Shown: in pieces, positions 36,057 to 45,619 of the stretch | Position numbering within the stretch: position 1 is the first letter of the stretch | Layout of the letters: the number at the start of each line of letters is the position of its first letter | Source: Streptomyces sp. SAI-127 | GTDB taxonomy: Bacteria; Actinomycetota; Actinomycetes; Streptomycetales; Streptomycetaceae | DNA length: 64,000 nucleotides | Direction: 5' to 3' | Assembly (NCBI RefSeq): GCF_029894425.1 | Contig: NZ_JARXYJ010000001.1 | Location: 6,902,501 to 6,966,500 of the forward strand | Made by a program: the position numbers and the translations under genes | The notes under the pieces: model-generated | The model's database searches: none | Told to the model about the DNA's origin: nothing | The model's input: the letters and a program-made list of their open reading frames with translations, nothing else

Positions 36057-36198
36057 GGAACCGGAAATTCCGACGGACCGTCAGATTCAGCTCGCGCGGC
36101 GTCCCGCACCACGCCCGTGAAGCCCGGCCGTCCGTCGGGACGCACCCCCCGTCCATCCCCACATGGCAGTCCCCACCACGGGAAGGGAACCGGATTCC

Positions 36199-36672
36199 AT
36201 GAAAGGCAAGCGCACAGGCACTGGTGCGGCACTGGCCGTCGGCACGCTCGCGGCCCTCGGGCTCGCGTTCGCACCCGCCGCCCTGGCCGTCACCCCGGAC
36301 ACCGCGACCATCGACGCGGACTGTGGCCTCTACGGCAGCGGCGAGGCCACCCTCACCGCCACCCAGGACGGCACCGCCGCCACCGTCACCGTCACCTCGG
36401 CGATCAACGCACCGCTCGCCCTCGACGAGGACTCGATCGCCTCGACCCTCACCTTCGTGAACGCGAACGGCGGCACCACCACCTTCACCGGCACGGAGAA
36501 CCCCGCCATCGCGGCCGGCGACCCCGTCACCGTCGGCCCGCTCAACGGCACCGTGGCGTCCGGCGACAGCCTGGAGTCGTACGGCGGCTCGCTCCAGATC
36601 GTCGTCTTCGGGATCACCGTCACCTGCACGGCGACCGGTCCGCAGTCGCCCGGACCCTTCGTGTTCGACTGA
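36199..36672 (+). CDS. Small secreted protein of unknown function
   Basis: 157 residues with a Sec signal peptide (ALAVGTLAALGLAFAPAALA, cleavage near residue 30) and a Thr/Gly-rich beta-type mature region with two cysteines (DADCGLYGSGEATLTATQDG and VTCTATGP). I do not recognise a named family. Its small, secreted, beta-rich character and its position before a WxL-like protein and a DUF916-like protein suggest a surface or cell-wall role. ATG 36199 has GGAAGGGAA upstream; it is preferred to 36163. Confidence 0.75.
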   Translation: MKGKRTGTGAALAVGTLAALGLAFAPAALAVTPDTATIDADCGLYGSGEATLTATQDGTAATVTVTSAINAPLALDEDSIASTLTFVNANGGTTTFTGTENPAIAAGDPVTVGPLNGTVASGDSLESYGGSLQIVVFGITVTCTATGPQSPGPFVFD

Positions 36673-36692
36673 TCCTCCCGGCACGTCCCGTG

Positions 36693-36734
36693 GTTGCCGC
36701 AGAAACTGACAGCTCGTCAGGTTTCTGCGGCAAC
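36693..36734 (+). terminator. Long hairpin between the first two surface-protein genes
   Basis: GTTGCCGCAGAAAC (36693-36706) pairs perfectly with GTTTCTGCGGCAAC (36721-36734). TGAC/GTCA extends the stem inward with one bulged G, leaving a 5-nt loop. It follows the first gene's stop by 20 bp and precedes a second promoter-like sequence. Confidence 0.75.
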
Positions 36735-36738
36735 TCCA

Positions 36739-36767
36739 TTGACTTCTCACGCGATCCACACATCAAT
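36739..36767 (+). promoter_or_regulatory. Second promoter-like sequence of the surface-protein locus
   Basis: TTGACT (36739-36744), 17 nt, then ATCAAT (36762-36767). The pattern equals that at 36028-36056 before the first gene, including a C just before ATCAAT and a G just after it. The two genes are probably controlled together from separate starts. Confidence 0.5.
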
Positions 36768-36815
36768 GCCCCCTGTCGGCACAGGACTTCAGGAGCTTCC
36801 GGAGGGGGCACATCC

Positions 36816-38132
36816 ATGGGTTCGACGACTCGAAGACGCCGTCTGGCGTCCTTTGTCGGGGCGACCGCGCTCGCGGTCACCGCGGGCGGTGCACTGGCCT
36901 GTCCGGCCGGTGCCGCCACGAACGTGGACTTCGCCACGCACTGCATCCCGCCCGCGGTCGCGGGCATCCCGCCCATCGACGGCACCACGACGGCCGCCAT
37001 CGCCGTGGACAACACCAGCCCCAAGGTGGGCGACACCGTCACCGTGACGTACACGGTGGTCAAGCCGGCCGCCAGCAATCCCACGGCCATCGCACTGCCC
37101 GCCGACATCATGACGCCGACCGGCAAGGTCACCCTCGGCGGCGCCCAGACCGGTGCCGTGACGGTCGCCGGACCGAAGAAGAACGACCCGGTGCCGGGCA
37201 ACGGCGCCTTCCCGTCGTTCTCGATGACCGGCACCTTCAAGGTCACCTCCCCCGGCGCGATCACGCTCTCGCCCGGCGACTACAACATCCACACCAGCTA
37301 CATCCTCGAACTGGACACGCCCTGCACGGTGATCACCCCGCCCGCCCCGGTCTCCGAGACGGTCACCGCGACGGACGCCAACCCCGTCAACGAGCGGGAC
37401 ATCGCGCTGGGTTCGGCCTCCGGGAAGCCCGGCGACAGCGTCACCGTCACCGGCAGCAAGTTCACCCCGGGCGCGACGGTCACCCTGGCCGGGCGGTCCG
37501 GCGCTGCCCAGACCGCGGACACCGCCACCGCGACCGCCGACTCCTCGGGCGCGTTCAGCGGCTCGCTCGTCGTCAACGACAAGACGACGACCGGTGTCGT
37601 GGCGTACGAGGGCAGCGTGTTCAGCGACGCCAAGGGAGCGGGGCCGAAGGCGTACGTCGTCATCGACGACACTCCCGTTCCGGACGGCAGCCAGAAGGTC
37701 ACCACCACGGTGAAGGCGGGCACGCTCTCCATGTCCCAGGCCGGGGACGCCGTCAGCCTCTCGGCGGTGGACTACGGCAAGGGCGGGGCCTCGACCGGTG
37801 ACCTGAACAAGGTGACCGTCCAGGACTTCCGCGGCGGACCCGCCGGCTGGTCCCTCACCGGCAAGGTCACCGACTTCACCGGACCCGGCGCCAAGATCGA
37901 CGCCGGTGCGCTGAGCTGGAGCCCCGCCTGCGCCACCAAGGCGGGCAGCCCGAGCACCTGCCAGGCCGGTTCCGCCGGCGCGGTCGGATCCTCGGGTGCG
38001 ACTCTCGCGTCCACGCCCAACGGCACGCTCACCGGCGGTGAGTTCACCGTGGACGCCGGACTCTCCCTGAACGTACCGGCGTTCACGCCTCCCGGCACGT
38101 ACTCCGGCGTTCTCACCCTCACGCTCAGCTGA
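36816..38132 (+). CDS. Secreted surface protein with WxL-like C-terminal domain
   Basis: 438 residues. A signal peptide (RRRRLASFVGATALAVTAGGALA) is followed by Ig-like/IPT beta domains (SPKVGDTVTVTYTVV; KPGDSVTVTGSKFTPGATVTLAG; SGAFSGSLVV). A C-terminal domain of about 130 residues begins TVKAGTLSMSQAGDAVSLS. It contains GWSLTGKVTDF (W345-S-L) and ends GTYSGVLTLTLS, the layout of WxL domains (first WxL kept, second Trp replaced by Leu). WxL domains bind peptidoglycan in Firmicutes. The next gene encodes a DUF916-like partner, as in WxL clusters. ATG 36816 has GGAGGGGG upstream. Confidence 0.7.
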   Translation: MGSTTRRRRLASFVGATALAVTAGGALACPAGAATNVDFATHCIPPAVAGIPPIDGTTTAAIAVDNTSPKVGDTVTVTYTVVKPAASNPTAIALPADIMTPTGKVTLGGAQTGAVTVAGPKKNDPVPGNGAFPSFSMTGTFKVTSPGAITLSPGDYNIHTSYILELDTPCTVITPPAPVSETVTATDANPVNERDIALGSASGKPGDSVTVTGSKFTPGATVTLAGRSGAAQTADTATATADSSGAFSGSLVVNDKTTTGVVAYEGSVFSDAKGAGPKAYVVIDDTPVPDGSQKVTTTVKAGTLSMSQAGDAVSLSAVDYGKGGASTGDLNKVTVQDFRGGPAGWSLTGKVTDFTGPGAKIDAGALSWSPACATKAGSPSTCQAGSAGAVGSSGATLASTPNGTLTGGEFTVDAGLSLNVPAFTPPGTYSGVLTLTLS

Positions 38133-38181
38133 CCGTACGGGCGCCCGCACCCGCCCGTCCGCCTCTTGGGGGTCCGCACCC

Positions 38182-39132
38182 ATGCGCAAGCTGTACGTCC
38201 TCTTCCTGAGCCTCTTCCCGAGCCTGTTCCTGGTCACCGCCGCCGCACCCGCGCACGCAGCCGACAACGGCAGCTGGTCCGTGTACCCGGCCGCCTCCCA
38301 GATCGCGGCGCGGCCCTACTTCTACCTCTCCGCCGACCCCGGACAGAGCATCGACGACAAGGTGGTCGTCACCAACAAGACCGGTCGGCCGCTGACCTTC
38401 CGGCTCTACGCCGCCGACGCCTACAACACCGCCCGCGACGGCGGCTTCGCCGTGCGTACGGTCGCCGAGAAGCAACGCGGGGTGGGGGTCTGGGCGAAGC
38501 CCGCGAAGTCCCGGGTGACCGTCCCCGCGCACGGCAAGGTCACCGTGCCCTTCATGCTGTCGGTGCCCGAGGGCGCCGAACCGGGCGACCATCCCGGCGC
38601 GCTGGTGGCGCTGGACGAGCGGATCGACAAGGGCGACGGCGCGGTGGCGCTCGGTGTGCAGCGGGCCGTCGCCGCGAGGATCTATCTGCGGGTGGGCGGA
38701 CCGACGGTGCCGGCGATCGCCGTCGAGGACGTCCGCGTCAGCCACCACCAGCCGCTGGTACCGGGGTTGGGGGACAGTGGTGCGACGATCTCGTACACCC
38801 TGCGCAACACCGGCAACGTCACTCTGAACCCGAAGGTGGAGCTGCGGGCCACGGGGTTGTTCGGGCGTACCTTGCTCGCCCGCGAACTCGCCAGAATCCC
38901 GGGGGAGTTGCTGCCCGGGCAGCGCGTCCGGCTGAGTGAGCCGTGGCAGGGCTCCCCGCAACTCGACTGGGGCGACGTGAAGTTGACGGCGAGCGCGAAG
39001 GACACACGGGAGTCGGCGAGCGCGTCCTTCTTCGCGTTGCCGTGGCTGGTCGCGGTGGCGCTCGGGGCGGGGGGTGCCGTGGGGACGGTGCTGTTCGTCA
39101 GGGCGCGGCGGGCGCGGACTCCGGTCGTCTAG
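38182..39132 (+). CDS. Membrane-anchored DUF916-like (WxL-interacting) protein
   Basis: 316 residues: signal peptide (YVLFLSLFPSLFLVTAAAPAHA), an extracellular part with WSVYPAASQIAARPYFYLSADPGQSIDDKVVVTNKTGRPLTFRLYAADAYNT that resembles the DUF916 peptidoglycan-binding region, and a second beta domain (ISYTLRNTGNVTLNPKVELRATGLFG). One C-terminal membrane helix (LPWLVAVALGAGGAVGTVLF) ends in an Arg-rich tail. It probably anchors the WxL-like protein at the cell surface. It lies 49 bp after that gene. Its TAG stop shares CTAG with the opposite gene's stop. Confidence 0.75.
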   Translation: MRKLYVLFLSLFPSLFLVTAAAPAHAADNGSWSVYPAASQIAARPYFYLSADPGQSIDDKVVVTNKTGRPLTFRLYAADAYNTARDGGFAVRTVAEKQRGVGVWAKPAKSRVTVPAHGKVTVPFMLSVPEGAEPGDHPGALVALDERIDKGDGAVALGVQRAVAARIYLRVGGPTVPAIAVEDVRVSHHQPLVPGLGDSGATISYTLRNTGNVTLNPKVELRATGLFGRTLLARELARIPGELLPGQRVRLSEPWQGSPQLDWGDVKLTASAKDTRESASASFFALPWLVAVALGAGGAVGTVLFVRARRARTPVV

Positions 39133-39500
39133 TCACGGCCCAGCGTGCGGCGCAGGATCCCCTTCTTCGACGCGGGGCGCTCTGCGGGAGGAGGTTCCTT
39201 CGAGGCGACGAGCTCGGCGACGGTCAGGCGGGCGTATTCGGTGCGGGTGTAGGGCTCGTCCCGCTCCGAGTGCCACGACTCCCTGGTGAGCTCCAGCAGC
39301 CAGCTCGTCTCGGAGGTCCGGAACACGAGGTGGCCGTACTCCGTGGGGCGGTAGAGGCCATCCCGGTAGGAGAGGCTCAACTCCTCGGCGCGTGCGAGAG
39401 CCTGCTCCCTGCCGCCCTCCACATGGACCTTCTTCTTCAGGAGCCAGTTGCTGTCGCTCCAACCCTGGTTCTCCTCGATGAGGACGTACCACTCGCCCAC
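39129..39500 (-). CDS. Hypothetical protein
   Basis: 123 residues with no recognised family: GEWYVLIEENQGWSDSNWLLKKKVHVEGGREQALARAEELSLSYRDG, then VFRTSETSWLLELTRESWHSERDEPYTRTEYARLTVAELV and a Lys/Arg tail. No signal peptide or membrane helix. GTG 39500 with GGGGAGG just upstream is preferred over longer readings. It is 11 bp after glnK on the same strand, the place where glnD stands in typical actinomycete amtB-glnK-glnD operons. It bears no resemblance to GlnD. Confidence 0.75.
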   Translation of the reverse strand: MGEWYVLIEENQGWSDSNWLLKKKVHVEGGREQALARAEELSLSYRDGLYRPTEYGHLVFRTSETSWLLELTRESWHSERDEPYTRTEYARLTVAELVASKEPPPAERPASKKGILRRTLGRD

Positions 39501-39511
39501 GACGCCTCCCC

Positions 39512-41157
<1,646 letters not shown>

Positions 41158-41204
41158 GGAGGTCTCCAACGAGGTGGGGGCTCGTCAGAGGGTCACCGGC
41201 CTGC

Positions 41205-41269
41205 GTTTCCGGTTGTGCACGGGGGTGTTTCCGCCGTGTTTCATTGCGCTGGGGTTTCCGGAAGCTCAC
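41205..41269 (-). promoter_or_regulatory. GlnR-like operator array upstream of amtB
   Basis: On the minus strand GAAAC occurs four times (41254-41258, 41238-41242, 41227-41231, 41205-41209). GTGAG-N6-GAAAC and GTGCA-N6-GAAAC fit the a-site/b-site layout GTNAC-N6-GAAAC of GlnR boxes. Several elements sit at 11-nt phasing. The array ends 48 bp before the amtB start codon. Confidence 0.7.
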
Positions 41270-41331
41270 GGTCGGGCCGGTGCGCGGGCGCCTGTGCGGC
41301 GGGGCTCTGTGGATCAGGGAGAATGGGGCGC

Positions 41332-42291
41332 ATGAGCGTTCGCAGTCAGTCATCCGAGCCGCCGGCATCTTCGGAGGCACCCCACCGCGCCGGCTTCGCC
41401 TGCTTCGTGGGCCGCCCCAACGCGGGCAAGTCCACCCTTACGAACGCTCTGGTCGGCCAGAAGGTGGCGATCACCGCGAACCAGCCGCAGACCACGCGGC
41501 ACACGGTACGCGGGATCGTGCACCGGCCCGAGGCCCAGCTGATCCTGGTCGACACCCCCGGACTGCACAAGCCGCGCACGCTGCTGGGGGAGCGGCTCAA
41601 TGACGTCGTGCGGACGACCTGGGCCGAGGTCGACGTGATCGGCTTCTGTCTGCCGGCGAACGAGAAGCTCGGGCCCGGTGACCGTTTCATCGCGAAGGAA
41701 CTGGCGGGGATCAAGAAGTCCCCGAAGGTCGCGATCATCACCAAGACGGACCTGGTCGACTCCAAGACCCTGGCCGAGCAGCTGATCGCCGTCGACCAGC
41801 TCGGCAAGGAGCTGGGCATCGAGTGGGCGGAGATCGTCCCGGTGTCGGCTACCGCGAACAAGCAGGTCGACCTGCTGGCGGACCTGCTGATCCCGATGCT
41901 TCCCGAGGGCCCGGCGCTCTACCCCGAGGGCGACCTCACCGACGAGCCCGAGCAGGTGATGATCGCGGAACTGATCCGCGAGGCCGCGCTGGAGGGCGTC
42001 CGCGACGAGCTCCCGCACTCCATCGCGGTGGTCGTCGAGGAGATGCTCCCCCGCGAGGACCGCCCCGCCGACAAGCCCCTCCTCGACATCCACGCCTTCG
42101 TCTACATCGAGCGCCCCAGCCAGAAGGGCATCATCATCGGCCCCAAGGGCAAGCGCCTGAAGGAGGTCGGCATCAAGTCCCGCAAGCAGATCGAGGCACT
42201 CCTCGGCACACCGGTCTTCTTGGACCTCCACGTCAAGGTGGCGAAGGACTGGCAGCGGGATCCCAGACAGTTGCGGAAGTTGGGGTTCTGA
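41332..42291 (+). CDS. era: GTPase Era
   Basis: 319 residues: G1 GRPNAGKS (27-34), G2 region QTTRHTV, G3 DTPG, G4 TKTD (the usual N is T, common in actinomycetes) and a C-terminal KH domain with GIIIGPKGKRLKEVGIKSRKQIEALLG. Era binds the 3' end of 16S rRNA and assists 30S assembly; ybeY lies upstream in the same region. ATG 41332 is preferred over 41323, whose ribosome site would be too close. The last 70 bp are duplicated at 42381-42450. Confidence 0.96.
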   Translation: MSVRSQSSEPPASSEAPHRAGFACFVGRPNAGKSTLTNALVGQKVAITANQPQTTRHTVRGIVHRPEAQLILVDTPGLHKPRTLLGERLNDVVRTTWAEVDVIGFCLPANEKLGPGDRFIAKELAGIKKSPKVAIITKTDLVDSKTLAEQLIAVDQLGKELGIEWAEIVPVSATANKQVDLLADLLIPMLPEGPALYPEGDLTDEPEQVMIAELIREAALEGVRDELPHSIAVVVEEMLPREDRPADKPLLDIHAFVYIERPSQKGIIIGPKGKRLKEVGIKSRKQIEALLGTPVFLDLHVKVAKDWQRDPRQLRKLGF

Positions 42292-42380
42292 GCGGGGTGG
42301 TGGGCGTCGAGGGTTGCGGGCGGATGGGGGCGCTGGTGGGCATGCCGGCCGCGCGGCGGTAGCCGTATGTCGATGCGGCT

Positions 42381-42450
42381 TGGGCTTCCACGTCAAGGTG
42401 GCGAAGGACTGGCAGCGGATTCCAGACAGTTGCGGAAGCTGGGGTTCTAG
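42381..42450 (+). pseudogene. Duplicated 3' end of era
   Basis: Bases 42381-42450 repeat the last 71 bp of era (42221-42291) with a few substitutions, one base lost in the GGATCCC stretch and TAG in place of TGA. In the intact frame it would read FHVKVAKDWQR, but the deletion breaks it. The minus-strand regulator's stop codon (42447-42449) lies inside this copy. Confidence 0.9.
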
Positions 42451-43301
42451 GGGGTCGCCGTCTGCGGGGACAGGTCCTGCAGGCCCACCACCCTCAGCAG
42501 TTGGAGTCGTTCGTACGCCTCCGTGCCGGGGCGGGCCGTGTGGACCACCAGGAGGTGGTGGTGTTCGTGGCTGACCATGACCTCGCAGTCGAGTTCCAGT
42601 AGGCCGACCACGGGGTGCACGAAGCGTTTCGTCGCCTTGTTGCGCTGGGACACCTCGTGTTCGTCCCACAGCCGCGCGAACTCCTCGCTGGACGCACGGA
42701 GTTCGGCCACCAGCGCGGCCGGTTCCGGATCGTCGGGCCGGGCCGCGGCCACCGCGCGCAGGGTGGCGACCTGCGTGCGCGCGTGGTCCGCGAGATCCTC
42801 CTCGGGGAAGAGCGTGCGCGCGGTCGGGTCCAGGAAGAAGCGCCGGACCAGGTTGCGGTCGCGGCGCGGACGGGACATCGCGTCGCCCACCAGGGCCCTG
42901 GCCATCGCGTTCTGCGCCAGCACCTCGCCGCAGTCGTTCACCACCTGCGCCGGGGTGTCGTGCAGCCGGTCCAGGATCAGCAGCAGCCCCGGGCGGACGT
43001 GCGCCGACGCCGTCTCGCGGCGCGGGGGCTCCTCGCCGGTCAGGTGGAACAGATGGTCCTGCTCCACGTCGGTCAGGCGCAGCGCCCGGGCCAGCGCGGT
43101 CAGCATCTGCCGGGACGGGCGGGGGCCACGGGACTGCTCCAGTCGCGTGTAGTAGTCCACCGACATCCCCGCCAGCTGCGCCACCTCCTCGCGGCGCAGA
43201 CCGGGCGTGCGGCGCCGGGCGCCCGGCACCAGACCCACGTCGGACGGGTTCAGCCGGGCACGGCCACGGCGCAGGAAGTCGGCGAGTTCGGCTCGGTTCA
43301 C
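42447..43301 (-). CDS. XRE family regulator, MmyB-like ligand-binding type
   Basis: 284 residues: NRAELADFLRRGRARLNPSDVGL, HTH RRRTPGLRREEVAQLAGMSVDYYTRLEQSRG (about residues 27-57), and the MmyB ligand-binding region RPGLLLILDRLHDTPAQVVNDCGEVLAQNAMARALVG ending LQLLRVVGLQDL. Divergent from the epimerase-family gene, which it probably controls. GTG 43301 fits family starts, but GGAGGGG abuts it; GTG 43319 is an alternative. Its 3' end reaches into the era duplication. Confidence 0.9.
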   Translation of the reverse strand: MNRAELADFLRRGRARLNPSDVGLVPGARRRTPGLRREEVAQLAGMSVDYYTRLEQSRGPRPSRQMLTALARALRLTDVEQDHLFHLTGEEPPRRETASAHVRPGLLLILDRLHDTPAQVVNDCGEVLAQNAMARALVGDAMSRPRRDRNLVRRFFLDPTARTLFPEEDLADHARTQVATLRAVAAARPDDPEPAALVAELRASSEEFARLWDEHEVSQRNKATKRFVHPVVGLLELDCEVMVSHEHHHLLVVHTARPGTEAYERLQLLRVVGLQDLSPQTATP

Positions 43302-43419
43302 CCCTCCAGCGTGCGGCACCCCGTCCGGCTTATCCAGGGTCTGCCGATCCCCTGATCAAGAGGTCTCTCCCGGTGCCCGCGCGGCCGTTCCACGCTGGTC
43401 CGGACGAGAGGAGCACAAC

Positions 43420-44274
43420 ATGCTGACTGTGGTGACAGGTACGACCGGACAGGTCGGCCGGCGCTTCGTGCCCAGGCTGCTGGCGCAGTCCCGCCCGGGG
43501 GAGCAGGTACGGGTGCTGGTGCGGGACACGGCCCGCGGTGAGCCCTTCGCGGAACTCGGCGCCGAGGTCGTCGTAGGAGATCTGCGCGACACCGACGTCC
43601 TCGGCAAGGCCGTCGCGGGCGCCGACGCGGTGGTGAACGTCGCCGCGGCGTTCCGGGGAGTGCCGGACGAGGAGGCCTGGGCCGTCAACCGGGACGCGGC
43701 CGTGGAACTGGGCCGTGCCGCGGTGGCCTCCGGCGTCCGTCGGTTCGTCCAGGTCAGCACCGGTCTTGTGTACGGCGAGGGGCGGGGGCGCCCGGTGACG
43801 GAGGAGGACGAGAGCCGGCCCGGCGGGTCCATGTGGGGTGCCTATCCCGCGTCCAAGGCGGAGGCCGAACGGGAGCTGTTCGCGCTGGAGGGGCTCGACG
43901 TGCGGGTCGGGCGGCTTCCCTTCGTCTACGGCGAGGGGGATCCGCATCTCGCCCAGTCCCTGATGTGGGCGAAGAACTGGGCGTCGGCCCAGCGGCTGCA
44001 CATGGGGCACCACGCTGATGTCGCCCAGGGGCTGTTGCGGATCCTGTATGCGCCGGGGATCTCGGGGCGGGTGTACAACATCGCCGACGACGCGCCTGTG
44101 ACGGCGGTGGAGTTGCATCAACTCAACGGGGCTGAGATTCCGGGCGAGTCGTACGAGCGGGTTGATCCCGATCCGTGGCTGGTGATCATGTCCACGGAGC
44201 GGATTCGGCGGGAGCTGGGGTATCGGCCGCTGTTCCCGTCGGTGTACGCGGCTCGGGAGGCGGGAGCGCTGTAG
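43420..44274 (+). CDS. NAD-dependent epimerase/dehydratase family protein (extended SDR)
   Basis: 284 residues with the Rossmann TGTTGQVGRRFVPRLL at the N-terminus (GxxGxxG) and an active-site YPASK (Y-x-x-x-K, near residue 144). VQVSTGLVYGEG supplies the Ser. The substrate is unknown. GAGAGGAG lies just before the ATG. It is divergent from an MmyB-type regulator, an arrangement typical of inducible SDR enzymes. Confidence 0.9.
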   Translation: MLTVVTGTTGQVGRRFVPRLLAQSRPGEQVRVLVRDTARGEPFAELGAEVVVGDLRDTDVLGKAVAGADAVVNVAAAFRGVPDEEAWAVNRDAAVELGRAAVASGVRRFVQVSTGLVYGEGRGRPVTEEDESRPGGSMWGAYPASKAEAERELFALEGLDVRVGRLPFVYGEGDPHLAQSLMWAKNWASAQRLHMGHHADVAQGLLRILYAPGISGRVYNIADDAPVTAVELHQLNGAEIPGESYERVDPDPWLVIMSTERIRRELGYRPLFPSVYAAREAGAL

Positions 44275-44300
44275 CTCTGGGCCGGTTGTCGTCTGCGGCT

Positions 44301-44365
44301 CGGTGGGGGCTGGTCGCGCCCACGCGGCGGAGCCGCACATCGATACAGTCCCGCGCCCCTGACGG
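44301..44365. repeat. 65-bp dispersed intergenic repeat, copy 2
   Basis: Matches 9515-9579 at 61 of 65 positions. It lies between the convergent epimerase and MFS genes, 3 bp before the MFS stop. This copy lacks the GGGGCGC that completes the terminal hairpin in copy 1, so terminator strength should be weaker here. Confidence 0.85.
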
Positions 44366-44368
44366 CAT

Positions 44369-45619
44369 CTAGTCAACGCCCCTTATACGGCCGACCAGCA
44401 CCGCCCCCGCCAGACCCACCGCCGCCGCCAATCCGTACAGGACCCGGTATCCCCCCAGGTGCGTGACGATCGGTGCGGCGATGGCGGGGGCCGCCACCTG
44501 GGGCAGGGAGTTGGCCACGTTGATGACGCCCAGGTCCTTGCCCCGGTCGAGAGCCGTCGGCAGGACGTCCGTCATCAGTGCGAAGTCGACCGACATGAAC
44601 ACCCCGAGGCCCACCCCCAGCAGTGCCGCCACGACGATCGCGCTCGGCCAGGTCTGCCACACGGCGAGCACGCCCGTGGCCACCGCCATCAGCACACCGG
44701 ACCAGCGCACGAACGGCTTGCGGCGCCCGACCCGGTCCGACCAGACGCCGCCCACCACGACCGTGGCCAGCAGCGCCACGCTGTCCACCGCGGTCAGGAT
44801 CAGCACGCCCTGCTCGGGGTCGTCGTAGTGGAGGCTGTCCCGCAGGTAGTAGAGGAGGTAGAGGAGCACCAGGGCGTTGCTGAGGTTGATCAGGAAGCGG
44901 GTCAGCCAGGCCCAGGCGAAGTCGGGGTGGCGGCGGGGGCTCAGCCAGAAGCCGCGCGCGAACGACCCCCACGACCAGGCGGGGCGGTCCGCCGCCGCCA
45001 GCCGGAGATCACGCTGGCGGAGCACGTACGGCAGCACCCCCGCCAGCGTGAACACCGCGCACGCGGCATAGCCCGCCGCGATCCCGCCCGCCGCCGTCGC
45101 CAGACCCGTGCCCACGACCGCGCCCAGGATCTGCGCCGCCCCGATCCAGCCGCCCACCGCGCCCCGCTGCAACCGCGGCACCCGGTCCGGGACGGCCGCC
45201 GTGACCGCCGCGAAGGCCGCGTTCAGGGTCAGCTGGACCAGACACCAGCCGAGCGTCATGACCCACAGCCCGCCCGCCCCGCCGAGCACCAGCAACGACA
45301 GCGCGCCGCCCGCCGCACCGGCCACGATCCAGGGGCTGCGGCGGCCCCGGCGGGCCGTGGTCCGGTCCGACAGCGCGCCGAAGAACGGGTTCGCCGCCAG
45401 CGACACCACCGCGCCCACGCCGGTCACCCAGGCCAGCAGCGTCTCCTTCGACATCCCGGCACCGGGCGCGAAGTCCTCCGCCTGCCGGGCCAGCAGGATC
45501 TGCAGCGGGCCGTACCAGCCCACCCAGATCGCCACGTTGGCCAGCGACAGGGACGCCGTCCAGCCCTTGCCGACCCGGTCGACGGGTTCGGCGAGGGCGT
45601 CCGGGCGGGCGGTCGTCAT
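44369..45619 (-). CDS. MFS transporter, probably sugar or glycoside uptake
   Basis: 416 residues, about 12 membrane helices, MFS loop GALSDRTTARRGRRSPWI after the second helix and WSDRVGRRKPFVRWSG in the second half. This pattern is close to the sugar/H+ symporter-like branch. The ATG overlaps the GH1 gene's stop in ATGA, so both are translated together. That makes import of a beta-glucoside for the cytosolic GH1 enzyme the likely role. Confidence 0.85.
   Translation of the reverse strand: MTTARPDALAEPVDRVGKGWTASLSLANVAIWVGWYGPLQILLARQAEDFAPGAGMSKETLLAWVTGVGAVVSLAANPFFGALSDRTTARRGRRSPWIVAGAAGGALSLLVLGGAGGLWVMTLGWCLVQLTLNAAFAAVTAAVPDRVPRLQRGAVGGWIGAAQILGAVVGTGLATAAGGIAAGYAACAVFTLAGVLPYVLRQRDLRLAAADRPAWSWGSFARGFWLSPRRHPDFAWAWLTRFLINLSNALVLLYLLYYLRDSLHYDDPEQGVLILTAVDSVALLATVVVGGVWSDRVGRRKPFVRWSGVLMAVATGVLAVWQTWPSAIVVAALLGVGLGVFMSVDFALMTDVLPTALDRGKDLGVINVANSLPQVAAPAIAAPIVTHLGGYRVLYGLAAAVGLAGAVLVGRIRGVD

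Noticed and set aside
34652..36274. Pro/His/Thr-rich repetitive minus-strand ORFs over the tandem repeat
   Set aside because: They are the C-rich complement of the G-rich array. The repeat period shifts from 150 to 151 bp and there is no ribosome site or domain.
41323..41331. Upstream ATG for era
   Set aside because: The ribosome site would be only about 2 nt from this codon; ATG 41332 fits better.
42292..42450. A current mobile element at the era 3' end
   Set aside because: No integrase, transposase or terminal repeats were found; only the copied gene end is present.
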